Part shown: positions 33,493-41,950 of the stretch, in pieces
Layout: every line of letters starts with the position of its first letter
Position numbering within the stretch: the stretch's first letter is position 1
Assembly (NCBI GenBank): GCA_015665265.1
Contig: JADFAM010000049.1
Coordinates: 1-45,798, forward strand
Origin: Flavobacterium sp.
Lineage (GTDB): Bacteria > Bacteroidota > Bacteroidia > Flavobacteriales > Flavobacteriaceae
DNA length: 45,798 nucleotides
Direction of reading: 5' to 3'
Translations under genes and position numbers: made by a program
The notes under the pieces: generated by a model
Seen by the model: only the letters and a program-made list of their open reading frames with translations
Databases searched by the model: none
What the model was told of the DNA's origin: nothing

Positions 33493-33518
33493 AGATTTAT
33501 CTACTAAGTAGTAAATCT
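33493..33518. terminator. Probable bidirectional terminator between msrB and the LacI-family gene
   Basis: AGATTTA(T)CTAC pairs with GTAGTAAATCT around a three-base loop TAA, with one bulged T, and has T-rich flanks on both sides. It overlaps the stop codon of the LacI-family gene and follows msrB by 16 bases. Confidence 0.55.
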
Positions 33519-34493
33519 TTTCTGGACGGTTGAATTTACTATTATAGATTCAGGTTCACTCTCTGATGAATCTAGTCTTTTAAGTAATAATCTTGCAGAA
33601 GTTATCCCTACTTTTTTACCATGTTGGTCTATTGTAGTTAGCTTCGGAGTTAGATGCTCTGAAATTACTCTACTTGCATAACCAATGATAGATACTTCTT
33701 TATTGTTTAAAACTTTTTTGACTTTTCCGATTCTAAAAGCTGCTAAAGAAGACTCTTGATCTAATGCCATTATTGCATCTATTTTGTTGGATTCAATCAA
33801 CTTAGATAATTCACTTTCAATATATCCTTCTTGTCCCTCTATAACGATGGGCTTTTGTTTGTTTTGTATAGCAGCTAAATAACCTTTAGTTCTTAATTTA
33901 CCAACATTTAAGTTGTTTATACTAGAAACTAGAGCAATACTTTTTTTACCTTCAAAAATTAATTCATTAACTGCATTAAAAATAGCATTGTAATCGTCTA
34001 CTAAAACTTTATCACAATTTATAGAGTTAACGATTCGATCTACCATTAAAAGAGGAATATCACCAACTAAATTACTTAAATGTGAAAAATCTTTTTTAAT
34101 CTGAGTTTCTTCAGAAACAGCTATAATAATTGCATCTACTAAACCATTAGATAACGTTTGAACGGATTGAACTTCTTTATCAAAAGACTCATTTGTAATA
34201 CTAATAATAATATTATAGTTAGATTTAGCGATAACACTATCTATACCCCTAAGAACTCTAGACATAAAAAAGTTTTTTATGCTAGGAAGTACAACTCCAA
34301 TGCTGTTTGTTTTGCCAGATTTTAAATTTACAGCTAATTTATTGGGTTTATAATTGTAAGTTTTTGCAGCTGACTTGATTCTTTCTTTAGTACTATCACT
34401 AATTTCATAACTATCGTTTAATGCTTTCGAAACAGTAGAAATTGAAACTTCTAAAATTTTAGATAATTCTTTAATTGTGATATTTTTCTTCAT
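33504..34493 (-). CDS. LacI-family transcriptional regulator
   Basis: 329 residues. An N-terminal HTH (about 5-24, ITIKELSKILEVSISTVSKALN) with hinge helix YKPNKLAVNLKSG is followed by a periplasmic-binding-protein-like effector domain (from TNSIGVVLPS, about 62). The operator-contact residues STVSKAL are typical. Such regulators usually respond to sugars or nucleosides, but no sugar gene lies next to it, so the target is elsewhere or is itself. The upstream 362-base gap contains an inverted repeat that could be an operator. It faces msrB and shares a terminator with it. Confidence 0.92.
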   Translation of the reverse strand: MKKNITIKELSKILEVSISTVSKALNDSYEISDSTKERIKSAAKTYNYKPNKLAVNLKSGKTNSIGVVLPSIKNFFMSRVLRGIDSVIAKSNYNIIISITNESFDKEVQSVQTLSNGLVDAIIIAVSEETQIKKDFSHLSNLVGDIPLLMVDRIVNSINCDKVLVDDYNAIFNAVNELIFEGKKSIALVSSINNLNVGKLRTKGYLAAIQNKQKPIVIEGQEGYIESELSKLIESNKIDAIMALDQESSLAAFRIGKVKKVLNNKEVSIIGYASRVISEHLTPKLTTIDQHGKKVGITSARLLLKRLDSSESEPESIIVNSTVQKRFTT

Positions 34494-34697
34494 TTACATC
34501 TAAATATTACCGAAAAGTACAATAAGATTTATGAATACCAAACTTAAAAAGACTACTTTTTTATTAATTAATATAATTGATAACTACTCTAAGGCATTTT
34601 AATAAAAATTTTAAGCTAAGTGAAATTTTATTTTGATTCTTATTTTTAATTGAATAAAAAGCATTAGTTACTAATAAAAAATATAGAATACTATTGA

Positions 34698-34735
34698 ACA
34701 GGTGTGCATCTTTTGATTATGGATTTAACACCTGT
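34698..34735. repeat. Inverted repeat ACAGGTGT...ACACCTGT, possible operator
   Basis: Two perfect 8-base arms separated by 22 bases, unusually GC-rich for this region. They lie about 205 bases upstream of the LacI-family gene and 120 upstream of ffh. It could be a protein-binding site, though LacI-family sites are normally tighter palindromes. Confidence 0.35.
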
Positions 34736-34821
34736 AAATAAATTAATTCTTAATAATTACATTAATCTTTACTGTTGAAAGATTAACCTCTCTTTTTCTT
34801 TAGTAAAATAGACGTATTATC

Positions 34822-34829
34822 TATATTTG
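34822..34829 (+). promoter_or_regulatory. Candidate -7 box of the ffh promoter
   Basis: TATATTTG fits TAnnTTTG and lies 26 bases before the ffh ATG at 34856. Confidence 0.45.
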
Positions 34830-34855
34830 TTATTCCTTAAAATCTACAAAATTTT

Positions 34856-36184
34856 ATGTTTAATAATTTAAGTGAAAAATTAGATAAAGCCTTACACACT
34901 CTTAAAGGTCACGGTAAAATAACAGAGGTCAATGTAGCTGAAACCTTAAAAGAAGTTCGAAGAGCTTTATTAGATGCTGATGTAAATTTTAAAATTGCTA
35001 AAAGTTTTACAAAAAGAGTTCAAGAAAAAGCCTTGGGCCAAGATGTATTAACAACCTTAAACCCAGGTCAGTTAATGGTTAAATTGGTTAAAGATGAATT
35101 AACCGATTTAATGGGAGGTGATGTAGTGGGTGTTAATTTAGCAGGAAGCCCTACTGTGATTCTAATGTCTGGTTTGCAAGGATCAGGAAAAACTACTTTT
35201 TCTGGAAAATTAGCTAACTTCTTAAAGACTAAAAAATCTAAAGAAGTTCTTTTAGTTGGTTGTGATGTATATAGACCTGCAGCTATCAACCAATTACAAG
35301 TAGTAGGTGAACAAATAAATGTTGAAGTGTATGCTGAGGAAGGAAACAAAAATCCTGTTGAAATATCATTAAATGCAATTAAACATGCCAAAGCTTCTAG
35401 TAAAAACGTCGTAATTATTGATACTGCTGGTCGTTTAGCTGTAGATGAAGCTATGATGACAGAAATTTCCAACATACATAAAGCTGTAACCCCCCAAGAA
35501 ACTCTCTTTGTTGTTGATTCAATGACTGGTCAAGACGCTGTAAATACTGCCAAAGCTTTTAATGATATCTTAAATTTTGATGGTGTTGTTCTTACCAAGT
35601 TAGACGGTGATACTCGAGGAGGTGCAGCCCTATCTATAAAATCTGTAGTAGATAAACCAATCAAGTTTATTGGAACAGGTGAAAAAATGGATGCCATTGA
35701 TGTATTTTATCCTGATAGAATGGCAGATAGAATACTGGGAATGGGTGATGTTATTTCTTTAGTAGAAAGAGCACAAGAACAATATGATGAAGAAGAGGCT
35801 AGAAAACTACAAAAAAAGATTGCAAAAAATCAATTTGGTTTTGACGATTTCCTATCTCAAATTCAACAAATAAAGAAAATGGGAAGTATGAAAGACCTAG
35901 TTGGCATGATACCTGGAGCTGGAAAAGCTATGAAAGATGTAGATATTGATGATGACGCTTTTAAAGGTATAGAGGCAATAATTCATTCGATGACTCCTTC
36001 AGAAAGATCTACTCCTACTTCTATAAATGCTAGTAGAAAAAAGAGAATTGCCAAAGGTTCTGGAACTTCTGTACAAGAAGTAAATCAATTAATGAAACAA
36101 TTCAATCAAATGAGTAAGATGATGAAGATGATGCAAGGAGGTGGTGGAAAAAAAATGATGCAAATGATGAAAGGAATGCAGTAA
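34856..36184 (+). CDS. ffh: Signal recognition particle protein Ffh
   Basis: 442 residues with the full SRP54 layout: N domain (1-90), GTPase G domain with P-loop GLQGSGKTT (106-114), DVYRPAAINQL, DTAGRL, TKLDGDTRGGAAL, and a Met-rich M domain with the RNA-binding SASR-like stretch (TSINASRKKRIAKGSGTSVQEVNQL). It ends in MSKMMKMMQGGGGKKMMQMM. With 4.5S RNA it delivers nascent membrane proteins to FtsY. No ffs gene is seen nearby. It lies 18 bases before folD and probably shares its transcript. Confidence 0.97.
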   Translation: MFNNLSEKLDKALHTLKGHGKITEVNVAETLKEVRRALLDADVNFKIAKSFTKRVQEKALGQDVLTTLNPGQLMVKLVKDELTDLMGGDVVGVNLAGSPTVILMSGLQGSGKTTFSGKLANFLKTKKSKEVLLVGCDVYRPAAINQLQVVGEQINVEVYAEEGNKNPVEISLNAIKHAKASSKNVVIIDTAGRLAVDEAMMTEISNIHKAVTPQETLFVVDSMTGQDAVNTAKAFNDILNFDGVVLTKLDGDTRGGAALSIKSVVDKPIKFIGTGEKMDAIDVFYPDRMADRILGMGDVISLVERAQEQYDEEEARKLQKKIAKNQFGFDDFLSQIQQIKKMGSMKDLVGMIPGAGKAMKDVDIDDDAFKGIEAIIHSMTPSERSTPTSINASRKKRIAKGSGTSVQEVNQLMKQFNQMSKMMKMMQGGGGKKMMQMMKGMQ

Positions 36185-36202
36185 CCATTGAAAATATAAC
36201 AA

Positions 36203-37078
36203 ATGATTATACTAGACGGAAAAAAAACATCATCTGATATCAAAGATGAAATTAAACAAGAAGTTCTGCAACTTAAAAAAGATGGTAGAAAAACACCTCA
36301 TTTAGCTGCTATAATAGTAGGAAATGACGGAGCTAGTAGAACGTATGTAGGTGCCAAAGTAAAAGCTTGTAATCGTGTTGGTTTTCATTCAACACTTGTT
36401 GAACTTTCGAGTGATACATCAGAAGAAGAATTATTATCTAAAATTGAAGAATTAAATAATAATAATGAAATAGATGGTTTTATTGTTCAACTACCATTAC
36501 CAAAACACATAGACGAACAAAAGATTTTAATGGCTGTTGACCCTAACAAAGATGTAGATGGTTTTCATCCAACTAATGTGGGTAAAATGGCGTTAAATTT
36601 ACCGACTTTTATCTCTGCTACTCCATATGGTATTCTTGAATTACTAGACAGATATCATGTAGAAACGTCGGGAAAACATGTTGTAGTAATTGGCAGAAGT
36701 CATATAGTGGGTAGTCCAATGAGCATATTACTTTCACAAAAAAGAAAAGTTGGAAATGCCACAGTTACAATAACTCACAGTAGAACTCAGAATTTAACTG
36801 AAATCACGTTAAAAGCCGATATAATTATTGCTGCTTTGGGTATTCCAGAATTTTTGACAGCTAGTATGGTAAAAAACAATGTAACAATTATTGATGTTGG
36901 TATTACAAGAGTTGAAGATTCAAGTAAAAAAAATGGTTACCGCTTATTAGGTGATGTCGCTTTTGATGAAGTTTCAAAAAAGGCGTCATTTATTACACCT
37001 GTTCCTGGAGGTGTTGGTCCAATGACTATAGCTATGCTTTTGAAAAACACATTATTAGCCTCAAAAATGAATAATTAA
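36203..37078 (+). CDS. folD: Bifunctional methylenetetrahydrofolate dehydrogenase/cyclohydrolase
   Basis: 291 residues. It interconverts 5,10-methylene-, methenyl- and 10-formyl-THF. The catalytic pair is Y48 and K52 in [15 protein letters not shown]; the folate site has [13 protein letters not shown] and DVDGFHP; the NADP site has [18 protein letters not shown]; and [18 protein letters not shown] is at the C-terminus. Typical length, no missing residue. It follows ffh closely; its 3' end is followed by a hairpin at 37093-37112 that touches the next gene's start. Confidence 0.96.
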   Translation: MIILDGKKTSSDIKDEIKQEVLQLKKDGRKTPHLAAIIVGNDGASRTYVGAKVKACNRVGFHSTLVELSSDTSEEELLSKIEELNNNNEIDGFIVQLPLPKHIDEQKILMAVDPNKDVDGFHPTNVGKMALNLPTFISATPYGILELLDRYHVETSGKHVVVIGRSHIVGSPMSILLSQKRKVGNATVTITHSRTQNLTEITLKADIIIAALGIPEFLTASMVKNNVTIIDVGITRVEDSSKKNGYRLLGDVAFDEVSKKASFITPVPGGVGPMTIAMLLKNTLLASKMNN

Positions 37079-37092
37079 AAAAAATTGATACC

Positions 37093-37112
37093 TTGTAAGA
37101 AATATCTTACAA
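37093..37112. repeat. Perfect hairpin TTGTAAGA-AATA-TCTTACAA at the start of the next gene
   Basis: Eight-base arms (37093-37100 and 37105-37112) with loop AATA end directly before the TTG start at 37113. It has no T-run, so it is a poor terminator; it could reduce translation of the downstream gene or attenuate read-through from folD. Confidence 0.5.
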
Positions 37113-37817
37113 TTGAATGATTTTTTCTTTGGCGAAAATGCAGATTTTGCTCCTTTCTCTGGACAGCATATTTTAATAAGTGCTATTGTAATAGTAGTTG
37201 GCACTATATTAATACTTTGGGCAAAAAAACAATCGGAACAAATTCAATTTTTAACAGGTAATATTATTGCATCATCAATAAGTTTAACCGTTATTTTTGG
37301 ATCAATATTAAATATTTATAAGCCAGATTTTAATTACCAAGAAGACCTTCCGCTTCATTTATGTAGTTTTTTAGCATTGGTTATTCCTGTCCTTTCTTAC
37401 ACTAGAAAATATATCTATTATGAAATCTTCTTTTTTTTAATTCTAGCAGGAACGCTTCAATCATTAATTACACCCTCAGACTATAATTTCCTTAACTTCA
37501 ATTTTTTTAGATATTGGTTTGTTCATTCAGGACTTGTTTTATTTATGTTTTATGCAACATTTGTATACAAAATGAGACCTACTATAAAAAGTGTATTTAA
37601 ATCATTTATTGGGATGCAATTTTACATGGTTTTAATGTTTTTAATAAATCACCTACTAGGGTCTAATTATTTTTATACAAACAGAAAACCTGATGCAACA
37701 ACACTATTAGATGTTTTTGGAGAATGGCCTCAATATATTTTTGTAGTTGAATTAATCGTAATCCCTTTTTTCTTAATAATTTATTTCCCTTTTTATTTAA
37801 CTAGAAAAAAAGAATAA
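37113..37817 (+). CDS. TIGR02206-type (YwaF) integral membrane protein
   Basis: 234 residues from a TTG codon; the ATG four bases later is in another frame and no in-frame ATG precedes it. The N-terminus NADFAPFSGQHILIS is typical of the YwaF/TIGR02206 family, as are LPLHLCSFLALVIPVL (with the conserved H-L-C) and NFFRYWFVHSGLVLF. Seven hydrophobic helices. The function of this family is unknown. It is probably read from the ffh-folD transcript. Only two bases separate its stop from that of the convergent cupin gene. Confidence 0.8.
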   Translation: MNDFFFGENADFAPFSGQHILISAIVIVVGTILILWAKKQSEQIQFLTGNIIASSISLTVIFGSILNIYKPDFNYQEDLPLHLCSFLALVIPVLSYTRKYIYYEIFFFLILAGTLQSLITPSDYNFLNFNFFRYWFVHSGLVLFMFYATFVYKMRPTIKSVFKSFIGMQFYMVLMFLINHLLGSNYFYTNRKPDATTLLDVFGEWPQYIFVVELIVIPFFLIIYFPFYLTRKKE

Positions 37818-37819
37818 AC

Positions 37820-38185
37820 CTACTCTTCTCTATTTACTAAATCAACAGAAAATGCAGGAAGACAAATAGCAATATATTCACATTCTTCTTCAAAAGGATT
37901 TGAATATTGAACCCGTATATTTTTTTCAATTTTGATGGATTGCCCAGCCTCTAAAGTAATTATTTCGCCATCTATAATGAATTGTTTTTTTCCTTTAATA
38001 ATGTAAGTAAATTCTTCAAAATTTGGAGTTTGGAAAGGCTCGCTCCATCCAGGTGGAGCAACCATATGAGCAATACTGATTTTAGAATTTTTATCAGTTA
38101 AATTACCAAAATGTTCCGCAATAAGTTTTCCATCATTTGTAGGTACTATGTATGGAGAATTTTGAATAATATATTTGCTAGACAT
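37820..38185 (-). CDS. Small cupin-domain protein
   Basis: 121 residues from MSSKYIIQNSPY; an ATG six codons upstream (38203) would overlap the preceding lipoprotein gene by 17 bases. A single cupin barrel: HMVAPPGWSEPFQTPNFEEFTYIIKGKKQFIIDGEIITLEAGQSIKI matches motif 1 only partly (the usual two His are not both present, Glu residues remain), and motif 2 gives PAFSVD without the His. Metal binding is therefore uncertain. Many such proteins bind small ligands or modulate enzymes. Not assigned further. Confidence 0.78.
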   Translation of the reverse strand: MSSKYIIQNSPYIVPTNDGKLIAEHFGNLTDKNSKISIAHMVAPPGWSEPFQTPNFEEFTYIIKGKKQFIIDGEIITLEAGQSIKIEKNIRVQYSNPFEEECEYIAICLPAFSVDLVNREE

Positions 38186-38186
38186 C

Positions 38187-38750
38187 TTAGTAGAACCAAA
38201 CAATGAATGATTTCATCTTAGCTAAATCTGGAATTTGTTCTATGGTAACCTTTTGATTGCTAAATGCTTTCAACCCTAATTCTTCCTTATCTATAGCTAT
38301 AGTTGCATTTAATTCATCAATAAATAAAGTAGCGGAATAAAAAGATGATTCTATTTTATCAATTGTATTGTTTGCTCTTAAATCTGAAAAAGGTGTTCTA
38401 ATATTTAAGCCAGTTGTTGTTTGAAATCTATCGTCAAAAATTTGTATGCTTTTGATTGTTGAGGTAGAATCTAACTGTTCTTTTGGGACTATAGTTAACA
38501 AGTGTTTCCCATTCTTGCTATAAATTAAATACTCATCATCGTCTTGAAAATAGTTGTCTCCCAGTGCTCCTTCGCTTAAATTTGATACAATAGAATCATT
38601 TTTAAAAATATCAGGAAGCTCATTAATTAAAGTGGTTGAGTTTAAATAACCCACCTTTCCTTTTTCAATAGAAAACTTCTCACTGTTAGAACAACTAAAA
38701 AATATTGCAATAGCAAATAAAATTAGAATATGATAGATGTTTTTTTTCAT
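38187..38750 (-). CDS. Lipoprotein of unknown function
   Basis: 187 residues with signal FAIAIFFSCSNSEK (lipobox FFSC, Cys about 20). The mature part contains KGKVGYLNSTTLINELPDIF, a DNYFQDDDEYLIYSKNGKHLLTIVPK stretch, SIQIFDDRFQTTTGLNIRTPFSDLR, then ATLFIDELNATIAID and the C-terminus MKSFIVWFY. Mostly beta; the G-L-N-I-R-T-P-F-S-D-L pattern is common in small Bacteroidota lipoproteins of unknown role. Followed at once by the cupin gene, so likely one transcript. Confidence 0.75.
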   Translation of the reverse strand: MKKNIYHILILFAIAIFFSCSNSEKFSIEKGKVGYLNSTTLINELPDIFKNDSIVSNLSEGALGDNYFQDDDEYLIYSKNGKHLLTIVPKEQLDSTSTIKSIQIFDDRFQTTTGLNIRTPFSDLRANNTIDKIESSFYSATLFIDELNATIAIDKEELGLKAFSNQKVTIEQIPDLAKMKSFIVWFY

Positions 38751-38864
38751 TATTTATTTTTAAGAATCTTTTATTAAAACGATAGATTTACACTCATAGT
38801 ATTACAAGAATTAAGATAATTGTAAAGATATAAAAAGAATCAAATTAAAAGATATTAAATACTA

Positions 38865-39623
38865 TTATCTATCTATCCATTTTTTAAATTCCTTGACTCT
38901 TTCTCTACTAACTATAATTTCTACTTCTGAAAAGGAATTTAACACCAGTCTTAGTCTACTATTAGTATATGCTACAATATCTTTAATTGCACTAACATGG
39001 ATAATGAAAGTTCTACTAACTCTAAAAAAACTTTCTGGATCTAGTTTATCTTGCCAATATTCTAATGAATTATCAATTAAATAATTTCTATTTGATTGAG
39101 AATAAATGTATGTTGATTTATTTTCACTGTAAAAACATTCAATTTCATTTGTTGGAATAATTTTAATATGCTGTCCAATTTTAATGGTAAATCTCTTCTT
39201 ATATTTCCTATCTATTGGATTAATCAAGAGTTTACGAATATCATCCATATTAACTTTAAGGTTAGATGATTTAGGCAGCTGTTTGTGATATTTATCCACT
39301 GCATTTTTTAATTCATCCTCATCTATAGGTTTTAACAAATAATCAATACTGTTTAACTTAAAAGCTTTAAGTGCGTATTCATCGTAAGCAGTTGTAAATA
39401 TAATGGCGCTGTGAATAGATAATTCCTCAAAAATTTCAAAAGACAATCCGTCAGATAGTTGGATGTCTAGAAATATTAAATCTGGTTCTTCATTAGTTTG
39501 AAACCAGTTCAAAGACTCTTCTACAGAATGTAACATGACTTGAACTTCTATATCAAGTTTTTGTAGCATTCGTTTTAATCTTCTTGCAGCAGGTTTTTCA
39601 TCTTCAATAACAATAACATTCAT
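38865..39623 (-). CDS. LytTR-type response regulator
   Basis: 252 residues. Receiver domain 1-120 with acidic pair E7/D8, phospho-acceptor D53 in DLIFLDIQLSDG, the conserved Thr in IIFTTAYDEYALKAF and Lys in YLLKPID. A LytTR DNA-binding domain follows (about 150-252, from KRFTIKIGQHIKIIPTNEIECF to SREKVKEFK-like SRERVKEFKKWI). It is the last of five minus-strand genes; the cognate kinase is the first (40598-41950), so phosphate should pass from that kinase. The targets are not visible. It lies 11 bases after the last 2TM gene. Confidence 0.94.
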   Translation of the reverse strand: MNVIVIEDEKPAARRLKRMLQKLDIEVQVMLHSVEESLNWFQTNEEPDLIFLDIQLSDGLSFEIFEELSIHSAIIFTTAYDEYALKAFKLNSIDYLLKPIDEDELKNAVDKYHKQLPKSSNLKVNMDDIRKLLINPIDRKYKKRFTIKIGQHIKIIPTNEIECFYSENKSTYIYSQSNRNYLIDNSLEYWQDKLDPESFFRVSRTFIIHVSAIKDIVAYTNSRLRLVLNSFSEVEIIVSRERVKEFKKWIDR

Positions 39624-39634
39624 ATAACTGTTAA

Positions 39635-39952
39635 TTATTTTTCGTTCATGTATTCTTTGATCTTTTTATCCTCCCAACTTTTATTCATAAAAAGTAGGTT
39701 TTCTGAAAAAGTATTGTAGGTGTGAAAAGCGATAGCAATACCCCACCAAAACCAGAGAGAAAAATTATCTCCTTCAAAAATAGCTTCCTCAAAAGAATCT
39801 CCTCTTACAAGATCTTTATAAACTTTGTATGATGATAGCACAATGTTTACAAATAAATAAATACTAACATGACTATAATATTTTTTTAATTTTTCAACTC
39901 TTTTTTTAGCTCTTAAATAGCTTTTATCTAGTTCTCTATTATCTATCTCCAT
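39635..39952 (-). CDS. 2TM-domain protein (third copy)
   Basis: 105 residues. The shared 2TM pattern: basic N-terminal helix SYLRAKKRVEKLKKYYSHVSIYLFVN running into helix 1, an acidic loop DLVRGDSFEEAIFEGDNF, helix 2 SLWFWWGIAIAFHTYN and the C-terminal motif WEDKKIKEYM. It differs from the other two in the longer, acidic loop and in having HTYNTFSENLLFM before the tail. Function unknown; between the kinase and the response regulator, it is probably part of the signalling unit. Confidence 0.85.
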   Translation of the reverse strand: MEIDNRELDKSYLRAKKRVEKLKKYYSHVSIYLFVNIVLSSYKVYKDLVRGDSFEEAIFEGDNFSLWFWWGIAIAFHTYNTFSENLLFMNKSWEDKKIKEYMNEK

Positions 39953-39955
39953 TTT

Positions 39956-40297
39956 TTATTTATCAAGTATTTTACTATTTCTTTCATAATCTTTCCTCAT
40001 CAATTCTTTAATTTTCTTTTCTTCCCAAGCACTTCCAAATAAGTTTTTAAAACCGAAAACACTTATCCAATGAAAGAAAATACCTATCCCCCAAAATAAC
40101 CAGGTAGAATAAATGCCAAAGTTTTTAAAAGATTCTGATAAACTAATGTTATTGTAAGTTAACCCAAAAATAATAATACCACTAATGAAGATATTGATTA
40201 ATACATATATCAATAAGTGAGAATAAAAACCTTTTATTTCTTTAACTCTTTTTTTTGCATTTAAATACTGTTGTTCTTTTAAATATTCTTTTTCCAT
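39956..40297 (-). CDS. 2TM-domain protein (second copy)
   Basis: 113 residues: YLNAKKRVKEIKGFYSHLLIYVLIN with helix 1, a loop of about 18 residues, helix 2 STWLFWGIGIFFHWISVFG and AWEEKKIKELMRKD at the C-terminus. It resembles the first copy most closely in the N-terminal helix (KEIKGFYSHL). Both termini should lie on the cytoplasmic side. It is nine bases after the first copy and three before the third. Confidence 0.87.
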   Translation of the reverse strand: MEKEYLKEQQYLNAKKRVKEIKGFYSHLLIYVLINIFISGIIIFGLTYNNISLSESFKNFGIYSTWLFWGIGIFFHWISVFGFKNLFGSAWEEKKIKELMRKDYERNSKILDK

Positions 40298-40306
40298 TTT
40301 TATTTT

Positions 40307-40594
40307 TTATTTATTTTTTCTCATGTATTCTTCAATTTTCTTCCGCTCCCAGTCTTTTCCAAAACCAATAGATGATAAACCTAACACCTTTAACCAATGA
40401 AAAAATAATCCCAATACGTTTCCAAGTACAGCCCACCAAAACCAATGATAACCTGGCGATAACTTCAAATTAATAAACACTAGAAATGGAAGTAAGAAAA
40501 ACATTACTGTCAGATGTGAGTAAAACCCCTTAATCTCCTTAACTTTTTTCTGAGCATTTAAATATTGAAGCTCTTTGTTATATTTAATTTCCAT
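40307..40594 (-). CDS. 2TM-domain protein (first copy)
   Basis: 95 residues: YLNAQKKVKEIKGFYSHLTVMFFLLP with helix 1, a short loop LKLSPGYHWFWW, helix 2 AVLGNVLGLFFHWLKVLG and the tail DWERKKIEEYMRK. Its helix-1/loop segment (LPFLVFINLKLSPGYHWFWW) is strikingly like that in the kinase's C-terminal domain (MPFLIFINLSFMPYFQWFWF). It is therefore the likely closest relative of the fused copy. It starts three bases after the kinase. Confidence 0.87.
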   Translation of the reverse strand: MEIKYNKELQYLNAQKKVKEIKGFYSHLTVMFFLLPFLVFINLKLSPGYHWFWWAVLGNVLGLFFHWLKVLGLSSIGFGKDWERKKIEEYMRKNK

Positions 40595-40597
40595 ATT

Positions 40598-41950
40598 TTA
40601 CAATTTATCTTTTGAATTATTCATAATTTCTTTAATCTTTTTTTCTTCCCAATTTTTACCCAAGAAAATATTATAATTATTAGCCTCTAGTAACTGCGAA
40701 ACTAAGCCAATAGTCCATCCAAATAATGGAAACCAAAACCACTGAAAATAGGGCATGAAACTTAAATTTATAAAAATTAAAAAAGGCATTATTATGACAA
40801 AAGAAGCTAAGCTTGTGTAAAACTTTTTGAGTTTTTCTACTCGCTCAACTGCTAGTATATATTTACTATTTTCTAAGTTTTCTGAATACATTGTATTATT
40901 TGTTTTAATTAAAAGAGGAATACTTACTTTAAATATTTTGTGATCGTTCTCTATGATTACATTTTTATCTGAAATCAATCCATATCTGTCAGCTATGTTT
41001 CTAAGTCCTACCCTAGTTCCTTTCCCTATAGCTTCTTTTGGGTTGATATTATTTTCGATAATTAAATAACTACCTTGTTCATATATTCTAACAGTTAATG
41101 GTTTAGAAGATGAGACTACATTATGCTTTAGTGCATTCTCTAAAAGTAATTGTAATGAGAGAGGGACAATTTTTAGGTTATCATCACTAACTGATGTAGG
41201 TATTTCAAACTTCACAGCATCTTCAAATCTCATTCCAAGCAATTCCATGTAGGTATTAGCAAATTTAATTTCTTGCATTAATGGGATAAGATCTTTATTT
41301 CTTTGTTCTAAAACATACCTGTAAACTTTAGATAGTTTTGTAGTAAATTTTTCTGCTTGATATGGGTTTTCACCTATCAAAGAAGTTAATACATTGAGAC
41401 TATTAAACAAGAAATGGGGGTCTAATTGACTTTTTAAAGATTCAAATTTTGCAGTTTCTGTTTTAGCTACAATCTCTTGTTTTGTACTTTCATTTGTCAT
41501 GGCGAGCTTCCAGTTGACCATAAAATCCTTTGCATGTAGAAAAGTTGAAACACCCAAGGAAAGCAAAATGTAAAAAATATGGATATACAAATTAGTTCCC
41601 TTAAAAAATAATGAAGGATCATTATTGCCAAGTACATACCAAGTAATATAATTTATTCCTAAAATTATAGGTACAGTATATAAAATAGTTCCTATAATAC
41701 CTGAGGTAACTCGTTGTTTAGTTTCTGAAATCCAATCCCATTTAGTGTTTAAATAGTAATTGATAAATCCATTACCAAGACCTAACCCAAAAGAAAACAT
41801 TCCAGCTATTAAAAATGAATATACTATACCTTTTGTGTTAAATTGCTGAAAAATCAAACTAAAAATTACACCAAATATTATAGTCATTTGCAAGCAAGTA
41901 ATGAGATCTTTTTTTAAGCTTCTAAATCCAGAAATTTGATTGTTTCTCAT
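40598..41950 (-). CDS. LytS-type sensor histidine kinase with C-terminal 2TM domain
   Basis: 450 residues. Four membrane helices in residues 15-140, then a His_kinase domain with the phospho-acceptor H179 in LKSQLDPHFLFNSLNVLTSL and an ATPase domain with N-box LLLENALKHNV and G-box GKGTRVGLRNIADRYG. Residues 355-450 form an additional 2TM domain (KYILAVERVEKLKKFYTSL ... GKNWEEKKIKEIM). LytS-type kinases usually end after the ATPase domain. It should phosphorylate the LytTR regulator at 38865-39623; the signal is unknown. The extra domain could pair with the three stand-alone 2TM proteins. First gene of the operon. Confidence 0.93.
   Translation of the reverse strand: MRNNQISGFRSLKKDLITCLQMTIIFGVIFSLIFQQFNTKGIVYSFLIAGMFSFGLGLGNGFINYYLNTKWDWISETKQRVTSGIIGTILYTVPIILGINYITWYVLGNNDPSLFFKGTNLYIHIFYILLSLGVSTFLHAKDFMVNWKLAMTNESTKQEIVAKTETAKFESLKSQLDPHFLFNSLNVLTSLIGENPYQAEKFTTKLSKVYRYVLEQRNKDLIPLMQEIKFANTYMELLGMRFEDAVKFEIPTSVSDDNLKIVPLSLQLLLENALKHNVVSSSKPLTVRIYEQGSYLIIENNINPKEAIGKGTRVGLRNIADRYGLISDKNVIIENDHKIFKVSIPLLIKTNNTMYSENLENSKYILAVERVEKLKKFYTSLASFVIIMPFLIFINLSFMPYFQWFWFPLFGWTIGLVSQLLEANNYNIFLGKNWEEKKIKEIMNNSKDKL

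Larger units (their letters stand above)
34494..34855. other. Longest intergenic region: regulatory gap between the LacI-family gene and ffh
   Basis: 362 bases without a gene and with no reading frame of note, strongly AT-rich. It contains the divergent start regions of the LacI-family gene and ffh, an 8-bp inverted repeat (34698-34705 with 34728-34735) and a -7 box for ffh at 34822. A weak minus-strand box (TACTTTTC at 34512-34519) could serve the LacI-family gene. I see no tRNA-like or structured RNA fold beyond this. Confidence 0.6.

Noticed and set aside
34494-34855. tRNA, 4.5S RNA (ffs) or a riboswitch in the gap before ffh
   Set aside because: No cloverleaf, CCA end or recognisable SRP RNA tetraloop stem; only one short inverted repeat is present.
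39635-40594. 2TM genes as remnants of a broken larger gene
   Set aside because: Each has its own start, complete N- and C-terminal motifs and stop; they are paralogous intact genes.
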